The notes under the pieces: generated by a model
The model's database searches: none
Told to the model about the DNA's origin: nothing
The model's input: only the letters and a program-made list of their open reading frames with translations
Shown here: one piece after another, positions 1 to 8,234 of the stretch
Layout: the number at the start of each line of letters is the position of its first letter
Position numbering within the stretch: the first letter of the stretch is position 1
Program-made: the position numbers and the translations under genes
Assembly: GCF_036013525.1 (NCBI RefSeq)
Contig: NZ_CP107853.1
Location: 124,001-188,000 of the forward strand
DNA: 64,000 bases
Reading direction: 5' to 3'
Source of the DNA: Nonomuraea sp. NBC_00507
GTDB taxonomy: Bacteria; Actinomycetota; Actinomycetes; Streptosporangiales; Streptosporangiaceae

Positions 1-1520
1 GTCTCGATGGAGATGTGCGTACGGCGGGTCAGCACGTCGTTGAGATGCCTGGCGCCCTCGTGGGTGGCGGCGTAGACGATCTCGGCACGCAGGTAGTCGT
101 CGGCCCCGGTCAGCGGCCTGGCCAGCGACGGGTCACCCTCGATCAGCTCCAGCACCTCATCGATCAGCGATCCGTAGCGCTGGAGCAGGTGCTCGATCCT
201 GGCCACGTGCAGGGACGAGCTCTGGGCGAGCCGATATCTGGAGTTCCACAGCGCCTGGTAACCCTCGGCGCCGGCGAGCGCGATGCGGTCGGTGCACGAG
301 CGCGGCACCCGCTGGTCGAGCCCGTGCGCCACGGCGTCCACGGCGTCGCGCGCCATGACCCGGTAGGTCGTGTATTTCCCTCCCGCGATCATCACCAGCC
401 CTGGCACCGGGTGCGCCACCACATGCTCTCGGGACAGCTTGGAGGTCTCGTCGGACTCGCCCGACAGCAGCGGCCGCAGCCCGGCGTAGACGCCCTCGAC
501 GTCGTCGCGGGTCAGCGGGACCGACAGCACGGCGTTCACATGGTCGAGCAGGTAGTCGATGTCCGCCCGAGAGGCCGCGGGGTGGACCTTGTCCAGCGTC
601 CACTCGGTGTCGGTGGTGCCGATGATCCAGTGGCGTCCCCACGGGATCACGAACAACACCGACTTCTCGGTACGCAGGATGATCCCGGTCAGCGAGTGGA
701 TCCGATCGCGCGGCACGACCAGGTGGATGCCTTTGGACGCGCGGACGTGGATCTGGCCCCGCCCGCCCACCAGCTCCTGGATGTCGTCGGTCCAGACGCC
801 GGTGGCGTTGACCACCTGCTGGGCGCGCGCCTCCAGCTCCTCGCCGCACTCCAGGTCCCGCACCCGCACGCCGGTGACCCGCTCCCCCTCCCGCAGGAAC
901 CCCACGACCTGCGACCGGGGCGCGACCAGAGCGCCGTACGTGGCCGCCGTGCGCAGCGTCGTCATCACGTAACGCGCGTCGTCCACCTGGGCGTCCCAGT
1001 ACTGCACGGCGCCGGTGAAGGCGGCCCTCTTCAGCGCCGGTGCCAGCCGCAGCGCACGCGACCTGGACAGGTGCCGATGGCCGGGGACGCCGCGGCTGAG
1101 CCCGGAGGCGAATCCGAGCGTGTCGTAGAGCGCCACCCCGGCGCCCACGTAGGGGCGCTCCCAGCCGAAATGGGTCATCGGGAAGAGGAACGGTACCGGC
1201 CTGACCAGGTGAGGCGCGATCCGCTGCAGCAGGAGCGCGCGTTCCTGGAGCGCCTCGCGTACGAGCTCGAAGTTGAGCTGCTCCAGGTAGCGCAGGCCGC
1301 CGTGGATGAGCTTGGAGGAGCGTGATGAGGTGCCCGAAGCGAAGTCCCTGGCCTCGACCAGCGCGACGTCGAGGCCGCGGGTCGCGGCGTCGAGCGCGAT
1401 CCCCGCGCCGACGATACCGCCGCCGACCACGACCACATCGAGCTCCCGCGCGGCCATGTCCTCCAGTGCCGCGGCGCGCTCCGCGGGCCCGAGCCGCGCC
1501 ACGCTCCTTCCCGACGTCAT
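1..1520 (-). CDS. glpD: Glycerol-3-phosphate dehydrogenase, FAD-dependent (3' end outside window)
   Basis: Oxidises sn-glycerol 3-phosphate to dihydroxyacetone phosphate at the membrane, passing electrons from FAD to quinone. The reverse-strand reading starts at an ATG (1518-1520) preceded by a GGGGGA ribosome-binding site and stays open to the window edge for about 506 codons. Near residues 28-45 it has the FAD-binding VVVVGGGIVGAG motif, then the GlpD signatures SSKLIHGGLRYLEQ and GIILRTEKSVLFVIPWGRH, and later GGKYTTYRVMARDAVD. The C-terminal end is missing only because the window begins there. The DeoR-family gene lies just upstream on the same strand (76 bp gap), so the two may be co-transcribed; that regulator could act on glpD as GlpR does. 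Family assignment is confident. Confidence 0.95.
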   Translation of the reverse strand, partial: MTSGRSVARLGPAERAAALEDMAARELDVVVVGGGIVGAGIALDAATRGLDVALVEARDFASGTSSRSSKLIHGGLRYLEQLNFELVREALQERALLLQRIAPHLVRPVPFLFPMTHFGWERPYVGAGVALYDTLGFASGLSRGVPGHRHLSRSRALRLAPALKRAAFTGAVQYWDAQVDDARYVMTTLRTAATYGALVAPRSQVVGFLREGERVTGVRVRDLECGEELEARAQQVVNATGVWTDDIQELVGGRGQIHVRASKGIHLVVPRDRIHSLTGIILRTEKSVLFVIPWGRHWIIGTTDTEWTLDKVHPAASRADIDYLLDHVNAVLSVPLTRDDVEGVYAGLRPLLSGESDETSKLSREHVVAHPVPGLVMIAGGKYTTYRVMARDAVDAVAHGLDQRVPRSCTDRIALAGAEGYQALWNSRYRLAQSSSLHVARIEHLLQRYGSLIDEVLELIEGDPSLARPLTGADDYLRAEIVYAATHEGARHLNDVLTRRTHISIE

Positions 1521-1596
1521 AGCTCCCCCTATCGCCTGCGCTCCATACCTACCCAAGCCCGGCCCCATACGACCCCTGCCTCCGGTGAGGGCCCCG

Positions 1597-2367
1597 TCAG
1601 GCGCGTACGACCTTGACGCCGGCGTCGGAGAGCTGCCCGGCGAGGGCGTCAGACAGCTGCGAGTCGGTGACGAGCGTGTCGATCTGATTGATGGGGCAGA
1701 TGCGAGAGAACGCCCGTTTACCGATCTTCGAGGAGTCGGCCACCACGACCACCTGGGCGGCCCGGCTGATCATCAGGTGGTTGACGCTGGCCTCGCCCTC
1801 GTGGTGCGCCGACGCGCCCAGCTCGACGTCGAGCCCGTCCACGCCGAGGAAGGCCACGTCCAGCGTCACCTGCTCCAGCACGCCGGACGCCAGCGGCCCG
1901 ATGAGCTCGTACGACTGCTGTCTGGCCACGCCGCCCGTCACCACGATCTTGACGTGCCGGCGTACGGTGAGCTCCGCGGCGATGTTGAGCGCGTTCGTGA
2001 CGATCGTGAAGCCGCTCTCCAGCGTGGACAGCGTGGCGAGGGTGCGCGCCAGCTCGGAGGTGGTCGTGCCGCCATTGAGCCCCACCACGGCCCCCGGCGT
2101 GACCAGCTCGGCCGCCGCGCTCGCGATGCGGTGCTTCTCGTCGGCGTGCCTGGCCGTCTTGTAGCGCAGCGGCAGGTCGTAGCTCACGCTCTGCGCGACC
2201 GCCCCGCCCCGCGTGCGCATGAGCATCTGCTGCTGGGCCAGCTGGTCGAAGTCCCGCCTGATCGTCGCGGTGGAGACGTCGAGCGCCTCGGCGGCCTCCT
2301 CGACCGACAGCCTGCCCTCCTGGGCCAGCAGCTCGAGGATGGCGTTCCAGCGGTCGTAGCGGGACAC
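1597..2367 (-). CDS. DeoR/AgaR-family transcriptional regulator
   Basis: Predicted sugar-phosphate-responsive repressor of 256 residues. The N-terminal winged helix-turn-helix at about residues 6-55 carries the DeoR signature around STATIRRDFDQL, and the rest is a DeoRC sensor domain with the phosphosugar-binding loop GLNGGTTTSELA (about 96-107) and GGVARQQSYELIGPLA. It is divergent from the amino-sugar operon beginning at 2494, which makes that operon its most likely target; glpD downstream on the same strand is a second possible target. Known relatives such as AgaR and GlpR respond to phosphorylated sugars. The actual ligand cannot be read from the sequence. Confidence 0.9.
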   Translation of the reverse strand: MSRYDRWNAILELLAQEGRLSVEEAAEALDVSTATIRRDFDQLAQQQMLMRTRGGAVAQSVSYDLPLRYKTARHADEKHRIASAAAELVTPGAVVGLNGGTTTSELARTLATLSTLESGFTIVTNALNIAAELTVRRHVKIVVTGGVARQQSYELIGPLASGVLEQVTLDVAFLGVDGLDVELGASAHHEGEASVNHLMISRAAQVVVVADSSKIGKRAFSRICPINQIDTLVTDSQLSDALAGQLSDAGVKVVRA

Positions 2368-2446
2368 GAGGCCTCCTAGCGGATGTGGTCAGGAGCAAGC
2401 GTGGCACACCACGACACCCGGAGCCACCACTGCACATTGTTGCGCT

Positions 2447-2470
2447 TTTCTGTTATAAATAATGCAGAAA
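2447..2470. promoter_or_regulatory. Candidate operator: inverted repeat TTTCTG-N12-CAGAAA
   Basis: A short AT-rich island in otherwise GC-rich DNA lies between the DeoR-family gene and the GTG of the SIS gene. TTTCTG at 2447-2452 is mirrored exactly by CAGAAA at 2465-2470, with a TATAAATAAT stretch between them. AgaR and DeoR operators often contain TTTC-type half-sites, so this is the best candidate for the repressor site and overlaps the probable -10 region of the operon. I could not place a convincing -35/-10 pair with standard spacing. Confidence 0.5.
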
Positions 2471-2493
2471 CAATCAATCATGGGAGGCATGCG

Positions 2494-3366
2494 GTGACCA
2501 CCCACACCGAGGCCGAGATCGCGTCCCAGCCGTCGTGCTGGCGGCGGGCCATCGAGGACGTTCCCGTCGACGTGCTCCCCCGCCGGGGCGAGCGGGTCGC
2601 CGTCGTGGGCTGCGGCACGTCGTGGTTCATCGCGATGGCGTACGCGACCCTGCGCGAGCGCGCCGGGCACGGCGAGACCGACGCCTTCGCCGCCTCCGAG
2701 TTCCCCGCCGGCCGCCGCTACGACCGCGTGCTGGCGTTGTCCCGCTCGGGCACCACGACGGAGGTCTTGGAGCTGCTGGCCCGGATCGACACGGCGACCA
2801 CGGCCATCACCGCCGACCCCACGACCCCGATCATGACGGCCGCCGACGAGGTCGTGGTGCTCGACTACGCCGACGAGCGGTCGGTCGTGCAGACCAGGTT
2901 CGCCACCACGCAGCTCGCCCTGCTGCGTGCGGGCCTCGGCGAGGACCTCACGCAGGCGATCGCCGACGCCGAGGAGGCCGTGGCCGCGCCGCTGCCGGAC
3001 ACGCTGGTCGAGGCCGAGCAGTTCAGCTTCCTGGGCATCGGCTGGTCGGTCGGGCTGGCGCAGGAGGCGGCGTTGAAGATGCGCGAGGCGTCCCGATCAT
3101 GGACGGAGGCCTACCCGGCCATGGAATACCGGCACGGCCCCATCAGCATCGCCGCGCCCGGGCGCGTGACATGGATGCTCGGCGCCGCCCCCGGCGGCCT
3201 GCGGGCACAGGTCGAGCAGACCGGCGGGACGTTCGTCGAGAGCGGGCTCGACCCGATGGCCGAGCTGATCCGCGCCCAGCGCGTGGCCGTCGCCAGGGCC
3301 TTCGCGCGTGGGCTGGACCCTGACGAGCCCATGCACCTCACGCGATCTGTGATCCTTTCCTCATGA
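2494..3366 (+). CDS. SIS-domain sugar isomerase / hexosamine-6-phosphate deaminase (AgaS-like)
   Basis: A 290-residue protein with two SIS (sugar isomerase) domains. The first has VVGCGTSWF (about 37-45) and SRSGTTTE (about 83-90). The second has GIGWSVGLAQEAALKMRE and EAYPAMEYRHGP, typical of the GlmS C-terminal isomerase and of AgaS. No glutaminase domain is present, so it should act as a deaminase/isomerase turning hexosamine-6-phosphate into ketose-6-phosphate. I place the start at the GTG at 2494 because GGGAGG sits 6 nt upstream; an ATG 111 nt earlier has poor coding character. It overlaps the deacetylase gene by ATGA. AgaS (galactosamine-6-phosphate) and a NagB-like role (glucosamine-6-phosphate) cannot be separated by eye. 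Confidence 0.88.
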   Translation: MTTHTEAEIASQPSCWRRAIEDVPVDVLPRRGERVAVVGCGTSWFIAMAYATLRERAGHGETDAFAASEFPAGRRYDRVLALSRSGTTTEVLELLARIDTATTAITADPTTPIMTAADEVVVLDYADERSVVQTRFATTQLALLRAGLGEDLTQAIADAEEAVAAPLPDTLVEAEQFSFLGIGWSVGLAQEAALKMREASRSWTEAYPAMEYRHGPISIAAPGRVTWMLGAAPGGLRAQVEQTGGTFVESGLDPMAELIRAQRVAVARAFARGLDPDEPMHLTRSVILSS

Positions 3367-4499
3367 GCCTTACTCTCGCCGACGCCAGGATCGTGACTCC
3401 CGAGGGAGTGCACGAGGGGTGGCTGACCATTGAAGACGGCCGCATCACGCACGTCGGCCACGGATCCGCGCCGGGGCCGGGCCTGAGCCTGGGCGGGCGG
3501 CACATCGTCCCCGGGTTCGTGGACATCCACAACCATGGCGGCGCGGGCGGCTCGTTCCCCACCGGCGAGCAGGACCGGGCCCGCGACGCGGTCGCGCTGC
3601 ACCGGCGGCACGGCACCACGACGACCATGGCCAGCCTGGTCACCGACTCGCTCGACGGGCTGACCCAGGCCGCGGCGGCGCTGGCCGAGCTGTGCGACGA
3701 AGGGCTGCTGGCGGGCATCCACTTCGAGGGCCCCTACATCGCCAGGAGCCGCTGTGGGGCGCACGACCCGACGCTCCTGCGCGAGCCCTCGACGCAGGAG
3801 TTCGCGGGGCTGGTGAAGGCCGGGCGTGGGCACGTACGCATGATCACCATCGCGGCCGAGCTGCCCCGCGCGCTCGACATGATCCGCATGGCCGTGGCCG
3901 AAGGCGTGATCGCGGCCATCGGGCACAGCGACGCCGACTACGACCAGACGATCATCGGCATCGAGGCGGGCGCGAGCGTGGCCACGCACCTCTACAACGC
4001 CATGCCGCCGCTCGGACACCGCGCCCCGGGGCCCGTGGCGGCGCTGCTCGACGACGAGCGCGTGACGGTCGAGCTGATCAACGACGGGGTGCACGTGCAC
4101 CCGGCCATGTTGCGGCTGGCGTACGAGGTGGCAGGGCCCGGCAGGACCGCGCTGGTCACGGACGCGATGGCGGCCACCGGGCTGGGCGACGGCGACTACG
4201 CTCTCGGCTCCATGCAGGTACGCGTGGACGGCGGTGTGGCCCGGCTCGTCAAGAGCGGCTCCATCGCGGGCTCCACGCTGACCATGGACGTCGCCTTCCG
4301 GCGCGCCGTACGGGAAGTGGGCATGTCGCTGCCCGACGCCGTCCAGGTCGCCTCGCTGACGCCGGCGCGGGTGCTGGGGCTGTCCGACAGGATCGGCTCG
4401 ATCGCCGTCGGCAAGGCGGCCGACCTCGTGGTGCTCTCCGATGAGCTGGAGGTGGCCGGGGTGATGAAGGACGGCGTCTGGGTCACGGAGCCCCGATGA
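3363..4499 (+). CDS. nagA: N-acetylhexosamine-6-phosphate deacetylase (NagA/AgaA family)
   Basis: An amidohydrolase of 378 residues that removes acetate from N-acetylglucosamine-6-phosphate or N-acetylgalactosamine-6-phosphate. Family landmarks are in order: metal-binding DIHNHGG (H56, H58), HFEGPY with E122, IGHSDA (H188), THLYNAMPPLGHR (H209), DGVHVHP, and the catalytic aspartate in LVTDAMAATG (D267). Length is normal. The start overlaps the SIS stop by 4 bp and its own stop overlaps the kinase start by 4 bp, so translation is probably coupled through the operon. NagA is the safer name; the AgaS-like and aldolase neighbours make a galactosamine substrate equally possible. Confidence 0.92.
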   Translation: MSLTLADARIVTPEGVHEGWLTIEDGRITHVGHGSAPGPGLSLGGRHIVPGFVDIHNHGGAGGSFPTGEQDRARDAVALHRRHGTTTTMASLVTDSLDGLTQAAAALAELCDEGLLAGIHFEGPYIARSRCGAHDPTLLREPSTQEFAGLVKAGRGHVRMITIAAELPRALDMIRMAVAEGVIAAIGHSDADYDQTIIGIEAGASVATHLYNAMPPLGHRAPGPVAALLDDERVTVELINDGVHVHPAMLRLAYEVAGPGRTALVTDAMAATGLGDGDYALGSMQVRVDGGVARLVKSGSIAGSTLTMDVAFRRAVREVGMSLPDAVQVASLTPARVLGLSDRIGSIAVGKAADLVVLSDELEVAGVMKDGVWVTEPR

Positions 4500-5446
4500 T
4501 CCTCACCGTGACGCTCAATATGGCGCTCGACGTGACCTATGAGGTGCCTTCCGTCGACTGGGACGGGGTCAACCGGGTCGGCGCCGTGCACCGGCGCGCG
4601 GGCGGCAAGGGCGTCAACGTGGCCCGCGTGCTGGCCGCGCTCGGCCGGCAGGTGCTGGTCACCGGCCTGGTGGGCGGGCCCACCGGCCGGGCCATCGAGG
4701 AGGACCTGGCGTCGGCGGGACTGCGGAGCGAGCTGTGCCGCATCGCCGGCGACTCCCGCACGACGCTGGCCGTCTGCGAGACCGCCGGCCCGGCCGCCCC
4801 GCAAGAGCCCGCCGCCCCGCATGAGTCGGCCGCCCCGCACGAGAAGGTCGCGACCCGCCGCACGGCCCTGTTCAACGAGCCCGGGCCCGACGTCACACCC
4901 GACGAACTGGCCGGCTTCGTGCGGCGCTACACGTCCCTGGCGCGGGAGGCGGACGTGGTGGTCCTCTCGGGCAGCCTGCCGCGCGGTGTGCCCGCCGACA
5001 TCTACGCCACGCTCGCCGGCATCCCCGACGCGCCCGTGATCGTGGACGCGGACGGCGACCCCCTGCGCCACGCGCCCAAGGGCCGCCCCGCCGTCGTCAA
5101 ACCCAACGCCGAGGAGCTGGCCAGGGCCTTTCCCGGCGGACAGGGCGCGCAGGAGGTGCGTAGCCAGGGTGCGGAGGCCGTGGTCGTGTCCATGGGCGCC
5201 GACGGGCTGCTGGCCGTGACCGGGGAAGGGACATTCCGGGCGCGGATGCCGTACACCGTGGTGGGCAACCCGACCGGGGCCGGCGACGCCCTCGTCGCGG
5301 GACTGGCGATGGACGTGGGGCGGCCGTGGCCCGACCGGCTCAGGAGGGCCGCGGCGCTCGGCGCGGCGGCCGTGGCCGCGCCGGTGGCCGGCGCATTCGA
5401 CCGTGACGTCTACGCCGCCATCCATCCACAGATCGTCATCACGTAA
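4496..5446 (+). CDS. PfkB-family sugar-phosphate kinase (1-phosphofructokinase/tagatose-6-phosphate kinase type)
   Basis: A ribokinase-fold enzyme of 316 residues. It shows the PfkB signature GGKGVNVARVLAALG at about 36-50 and the C-terminal ATP-binding/catalytic motif GNPTGAGDALVAGL with D264. In this operon it should phosphorylate the ketose-6-phosphate made by the SIS enzyme, giving a 1,6-bisphosphate for the aldolase. Residues about 98-117 form an Ala-Pro-His-Glu low-complexity insertion with near-repeats of PAAPHES, absent from typical family members as I know them. The start overlaps the nagA stop (ATGA). Fructose and tagatose substrates cannot be distinguished here. Confidence 0.88.
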   Translation: MILTVTLNMALDVTYEVPSVDWDGVNRVGAVHRRAGGKGVNVARVLAALGRQVLVTGLVGGPTGRAIEEDLASAGLRSELCRIAGDSRTTLAVCETAGPAAPQEPAAPHESAAPHEKVATRRTALFNEPGPDVTPDELAGFVRRYTSLAREADVVVLSGSLPRGVPADIYATLAGIPDAPVIVDADGDPLRHAPKGRPAVVKPNAEELARAFPGGQGAQEVRSQGAEAVVVSMGADGLLAVTGEGTFRARMPYTVVGNPTGAGDALVAGLAMDVGRPWPDRLRRAAALGAAAVAAPVAGAFDRDVYAAIHPQIVIT

Positions 5447-5456
5447 GGAGCCCACC

Positions 5457-6281
5457 ATGCCCCTCGCCGCCATCGGCGACATCGTCCGCCAGTCGCCCGC
5501 GGGGGTGGGCGCCTTCAACGTGATCCAACTGGAGCACGCCGGCGCCATCGTGGCCGGCGCCGAGGCGCTCGGCCTGCCGGTCGTCCTGCAGATCAGCGAG
5601 AACTGCGTGCGTTACCACGGCGCGCTGGAGCCGATCGCGCTGGCCTCGCTCGCAGTGGCCCGGCGAGCCGACGTGCCGGTCGCCGTCCACCTCGACCACG
5701 CCACCGACCGCGCGCTCGTCGAGGAGGCGGTGAAGCTGGGGCTCGGCTCGGTCATGTACGACGCCTCCGCGCTGCCCGACGAGGACAACGTCCGCACGAC
5801 CGCCGAGGTGGCGGCCTGGTGCCACGAGCGGGGCGTGTGGGTGGAGGCCGAGCTCGGTGAGGTCGGCGGCAAGGACGGCGTGCACGCGCCCGGCGCCCGG
5901 ACCAAGCCGCACGAGGCGGTCGGCTATGTGGCCAGGACCGGCGTGGACGCGCTGGCCGTGGCCGTGGGCACCTCGCACGCGATGACCAGCAAGGACGCGG
6001 TGCTGGACCTGGAGCTCGTCGCCGAGCTGCGGGCAGCCGTGCCGGTGCCGCTGGTGCTGCACGGCTCGTCGGGCGTGCCGGACGACGTGCTGCGCGAGGC
6101 CGTCCGGCGCGGCATGAAGAAGATCAACATTGCGACGCACCTGAACAAGGCGTTCACCGGCGCCGTACGCGACTACCTGGCCCACGACGAGCGCGTCGTC
6201 GACCCCCGCAAATACGTCAAGGCCGGCCGCGACGCGGTGGCGCGCGAGGTCACGCACCTGCTCGGCGTGCTCACGAGCTGA
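5457..6281 (+). CDS. Class II fructose/tagatose-bisphosphate aldolase
   Basis: A 274-residue zinc-dependent aldolase that cleaves a ketose 1,6-bisphosphate to dihydroxyacetone phosphate and glyceraldehyde 3-phosphate. Class II motifs are clear: HLDHATD at 78-84 (catalytic D80, zinc ligand H81), AELGEVGG near 131-138, AVGTSHAM with H174, LHGSSGV with H202, and KKINIATHLN in the phosphate-binding region. The start is the ATG at 5457, preceded by AAGGAG with 6 nt spacing, which also overlaps the kinase stop region. It completes the amino-sugar catabolic operon. Its 3' end overlaps the convergent GNAT gene by 11 bp. The short form resembles GatY/KbaY as much as FbaA. Confidence 0.9.
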   Translation: MPLAAIGDIVRQSPAGVGAFNVIQLEHAGAIVAGAEALGLPVVLQISENCVRYHGALEPIALASLAVARRADVPVAVHLDHATDRALVEEAVKLGLGSVMYDASALPDEDNVRTTAEVAAWCHERGVWVEAELGEVGGKDGVHAPGARTKPHEAVGYVARTGVDALAVAVGTSHAMTSKDAVLDLELVAELRAAVPVPLVLHGSSGVPDDVLREAVRRGMKKINIATHLNKAFTGAVRDYLAHDERVVDPRKYVKAGRDAVAREVTHLLGVLTS

Positions 6282-6705
6282 GCTCCTTCCGCATCATCAC
6301 GGCGGAGCGGCCCTTGACCCCTTCCCTTCCGGTCTCGACGTAGCCCAGCGACGTGTACAAGGCGATGTTGGAGGCCATCTTGACGTTCGTGTAGAGGCGC
6401 AGCGCGGGCAGCCCCAGCCGGCGCGCCTCCTCCTCGGCGTACGCCAGCAGCCCCCGCCCGATGCCCTTGCCGTGGCTCTCGGGCCGTACGGCGACATTGT
6501 CGACCAGCAGGACCCCGTCCTCGGGCACGAGCACGATCAGCCCTTGGAGGTCGTCGGTGACGTGCACCCGCCCGGCCTCGATGAGCGCGCCGTAGTCGGC
6601 CTCCATCGGGACCGGCCGCATGCCGACGACCTCGATCCACGGCTCGTAGGCGGCGTGGACCAGCTGCTCCACGCCGGCTCTGTCCTCGGGCCCGGCAAGT
6701 CTCAT
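6271..6705 (-). CDS. GNAT-family N-acetyltransferase
   Basis: A 144-residue acetyl-CoA-dependent acetyltransferase. It has the GNAT motif A region VRPESHGKGIGRGLLAYAEEEA (the Q/RxxGxG/A type acetyl-CoA loop) and ends with LYTSLGYVETGREGVKGRSAVMMRKEL, the usual last strands. The ATG at 6705 overlaps the stop of the upstream APH-like gene (ATGA), so the two are probably co-translated. A longer open frame exists upstream but belongs to the shadow of the APH gene. Substrate is unknown; pairing with a small-molecule kinase hints at modification of an antibiotic or metabolite, but this is only context. Confidence 0.88.
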   Translation of the reverse strand: MRLAGPEDRAGVEQLVHAAYEPWIEVVGMRPVPMEADYGALIEAGRVHVTDDLQGLIVLVPEDGVLLVDNVAVRPESHGKGIGRGLLAYAEEEARRLGLPALRLYTNVKMASNIALYTSLGYVETGREGVKGRSAVMMRKELSS

Positions 6706-7478
6706 GCGGCCAATATTGCCAGCACCCGCTCCACCTGCCGCCGGAAGGTCCCCGGCGGATTGCGAGGGCTCTCGTGCGACAGCAGGAACAACCAGGTCAT
6801 CCCGTGCAGTTTGCGGTAGTCGCGCATCAGCCGCTCCTCCGGCCGGCTCAGCTCGAACCGCCCCACGATGTCCACCTCGCCTTCCACCCACATGGACACG
6901 TGCTCGGCCATCTCCGCCAGCTCCCACACCCGGTCGCTGCGTCCGGAGTCCTCGAAATCGACCCTGCGGACGCGGGCGCCGTCCCACAGGAAGTTCGCCA
7001 GGTTGCCGTCGCCGCCCCCGAACACCGGTGTCACCCCGGACTCGCCGGGAGTCCAGCTCTCCAGCCACCGCAGGCCCTCTTTCACGGCCCGGTCCGCCAG
7101 CGGATCCCGCGACCGCCACTCCGCGCCCCGCCGCCGGACCCAGTCGCGGACCGCCGCACGCTGCCACGGGCGTATCGGGACGGTCTCGAGCACGGCAGGC
7201 GGCACCGCCGCATGCAGCACGTCGAGCGTCTCGGCCATGGCCGCGACCTGGGCATCCCCCACGGACAGCCCACGCAGCGACACCCCGTCGATCCTCGTCA
7301 TCGACACCGCGCCGGCCTCGAACGCGATCGGCTCCGGTGCCAGCCCTGGAGCGTGCTCGGCCAGCAGGGTCAGCGCCCGCCATTCCCGCTCCGCCCCGCC
7401 CTGCTTGCCGTCCACATACCGTTTGGTGACGACATCCCCGTCGAAGACCAGCTCGTGCGTATGTTGAAGATCAGCCAC
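6702..7478 (-). CDS. APH-fold phosphotransferase
   Basis: A 258-residue kinase-like protein of the aminoglycoside/choline phosphotransferase superfamily. The catalytic loop reads GGGDGNLANFLWD at about 154-166, so the aspartate (D157) and asparagine are kept while the usual histidine before the Asp is glycine. The metal-binding VDFEDSG follows with D174, and an N-lobe with VVTKRY supplies the probable ATP lysine. The stop overlaps the start of the GNAT gene. The GDGNLANFLW variant resembles an actinobacterial subfamily of unknown substrate; calling it an antibiotic-resistance gene is not supported. Confidence 0.8.
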   Translation of the reverse strand: MADLQHTHELVFDGDVVTKRYVDGKQGGAEREWRALTLLAEHAPGLAPEPIAFEAGAVSMTRIDGVSLRGLSVGDAQVAAMAETLDVLHAAVPPAVLETVPIRPWQRAAVRDWVRRRGAEWRSRDPLADRAVKEGLRWLESWTPGESGVTPVFGGGDGNLANFLWDGARVRRVDFEDSGRSDRVWELAEMAEHVSMWVEGEVDIVGRFELSRPEERLMRDYRKLHGMTWLFLLSHESPRNPPGTFRRQVERVLAILAA

Positions 7479-7553
7479 ACGTCAGGGTAGCAACCGCTCC
7501 ACCCGCCACCGGCCTGACCGGCACCGGTCATGCCCTACTCCCGTGGACCCCCG

Positions 7554-8234
7554 TCACCAGGGGAGGGGCCGCCCGTCGCGGAAGAAACCGCCGGTCGGCC
7601 CGTTATCCGGCAGATCGACGCCCCACAGCACGCTCCTCGCCCCCTCGGCGACGGGCCGCCCGCCCGGACCGCCCATGTCCGTCGCCGACCAGCCCGGACA
7701 GACGGCGTTCACCAGGATCCGGTCCTGCCGCAGCTCGGCGGCAAGCATCTTCGTCAGCGCGTTGAGCGCGGCCTTCGACACCGCGTACGCCGGGGTGCCC
7801 GCCCCCATGGACGCCAGGGACCCGATCTCGCTGGACACGTTCACCACTCTTCCGCCTCGCAGGAGGGGCAGGAGCGCCTGCGTCACCCGCCACGCCCCCA
7901 GCAGGTTCGTCTCCAAAGCCTCCCGCACCACGCCCAGATCCGCGTCCACGGCCCGCTGCCAGGTGTCGTAGTGAATGGCCGCGTTGTTGACCAGGACGTC
8001 CACTCGCTCATGGGACTCCCGCACGCCCTCGGCGAACGTGTCCACGGACTCCTGGTCCGAGACGTCCAATCGCGTCGGCACCACCTCACCGCCCAGCCCC
8101 TGAGCCGCCGTCTCGGCCTTGGCCAGGTCCCTGGCGGCGAGCAGCACCGTGTCACCGGCCAGTGCGAGCTGCCGGGCCACCTCCAGCCCGATCCCCCGAT
8201 TGGCCCCCGTGACCACGCATACCCGACCCGCCAT
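7554..8234 (-). CDS. Short-chain dehydrogenase/reductase (SDR)
   Basis: A classical SDR oxidoreductase of 226 residues. It has the NAD(P) motif TGANRGIG at residues 9-16, NNAA at about 83-86, the active-site serine in VVNVSSEIG, and the catalytic YAVSK (Y150, K154), followed by PGWSATDM. ARD after the beta-2 strand suggests NADPH preference. I use the ATG at 8234, which overlaps the last base of the sigma-factor stop codon (TGATG); a TTG one codon earlier is also possible. The coupling to an ECF42 sigma factor is notable. Substrate unknown. Confidence 0.9.
   Translation of the reverse strand: MAGRVCVVTGANRGIGLEVARQLALAGDTVLLAARDLAKAETAAQGLGGEVVPTRLDVSDQESVDTFAEGVRESHERVDVLVNNAAIHYDTWQRAVDADLGVVREALETNLLGAWRVTQALLPLLRGGRVVNVSSEIGSLASMGAGTPAYAVSKAALNALTKMLAAELRQDRILVNAVCPGWSATDMGGPGGRPVAEGARSVLWGVDLPDNGPTGGFFRDGRPLPW

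Noticed and set aside
2437..2459. Promoter TTGTTG with TATAAA for the SIS operon
   Set aside because: The spacing is only 11 nt, too short for a normal sigma promoter.
2383..2493. Earlier ATG start for the SIS gene
   Set aside because: The extra 37 codons run through the AT-rich promoter/operator region and lack coding character.
6706..7383. N-terminal extension of the GNAT gene
   Set aside because: It is the shadow of the APH-like gene in another frame; the GNAT domain starts at the coupled ATG 6705.
6702..7478. Antibiotic-resistance kinase
   Set aside because: Only the general APH fold is visible; the catalytic loop is a variant of unknown substrate, so a resistance role is not supported.
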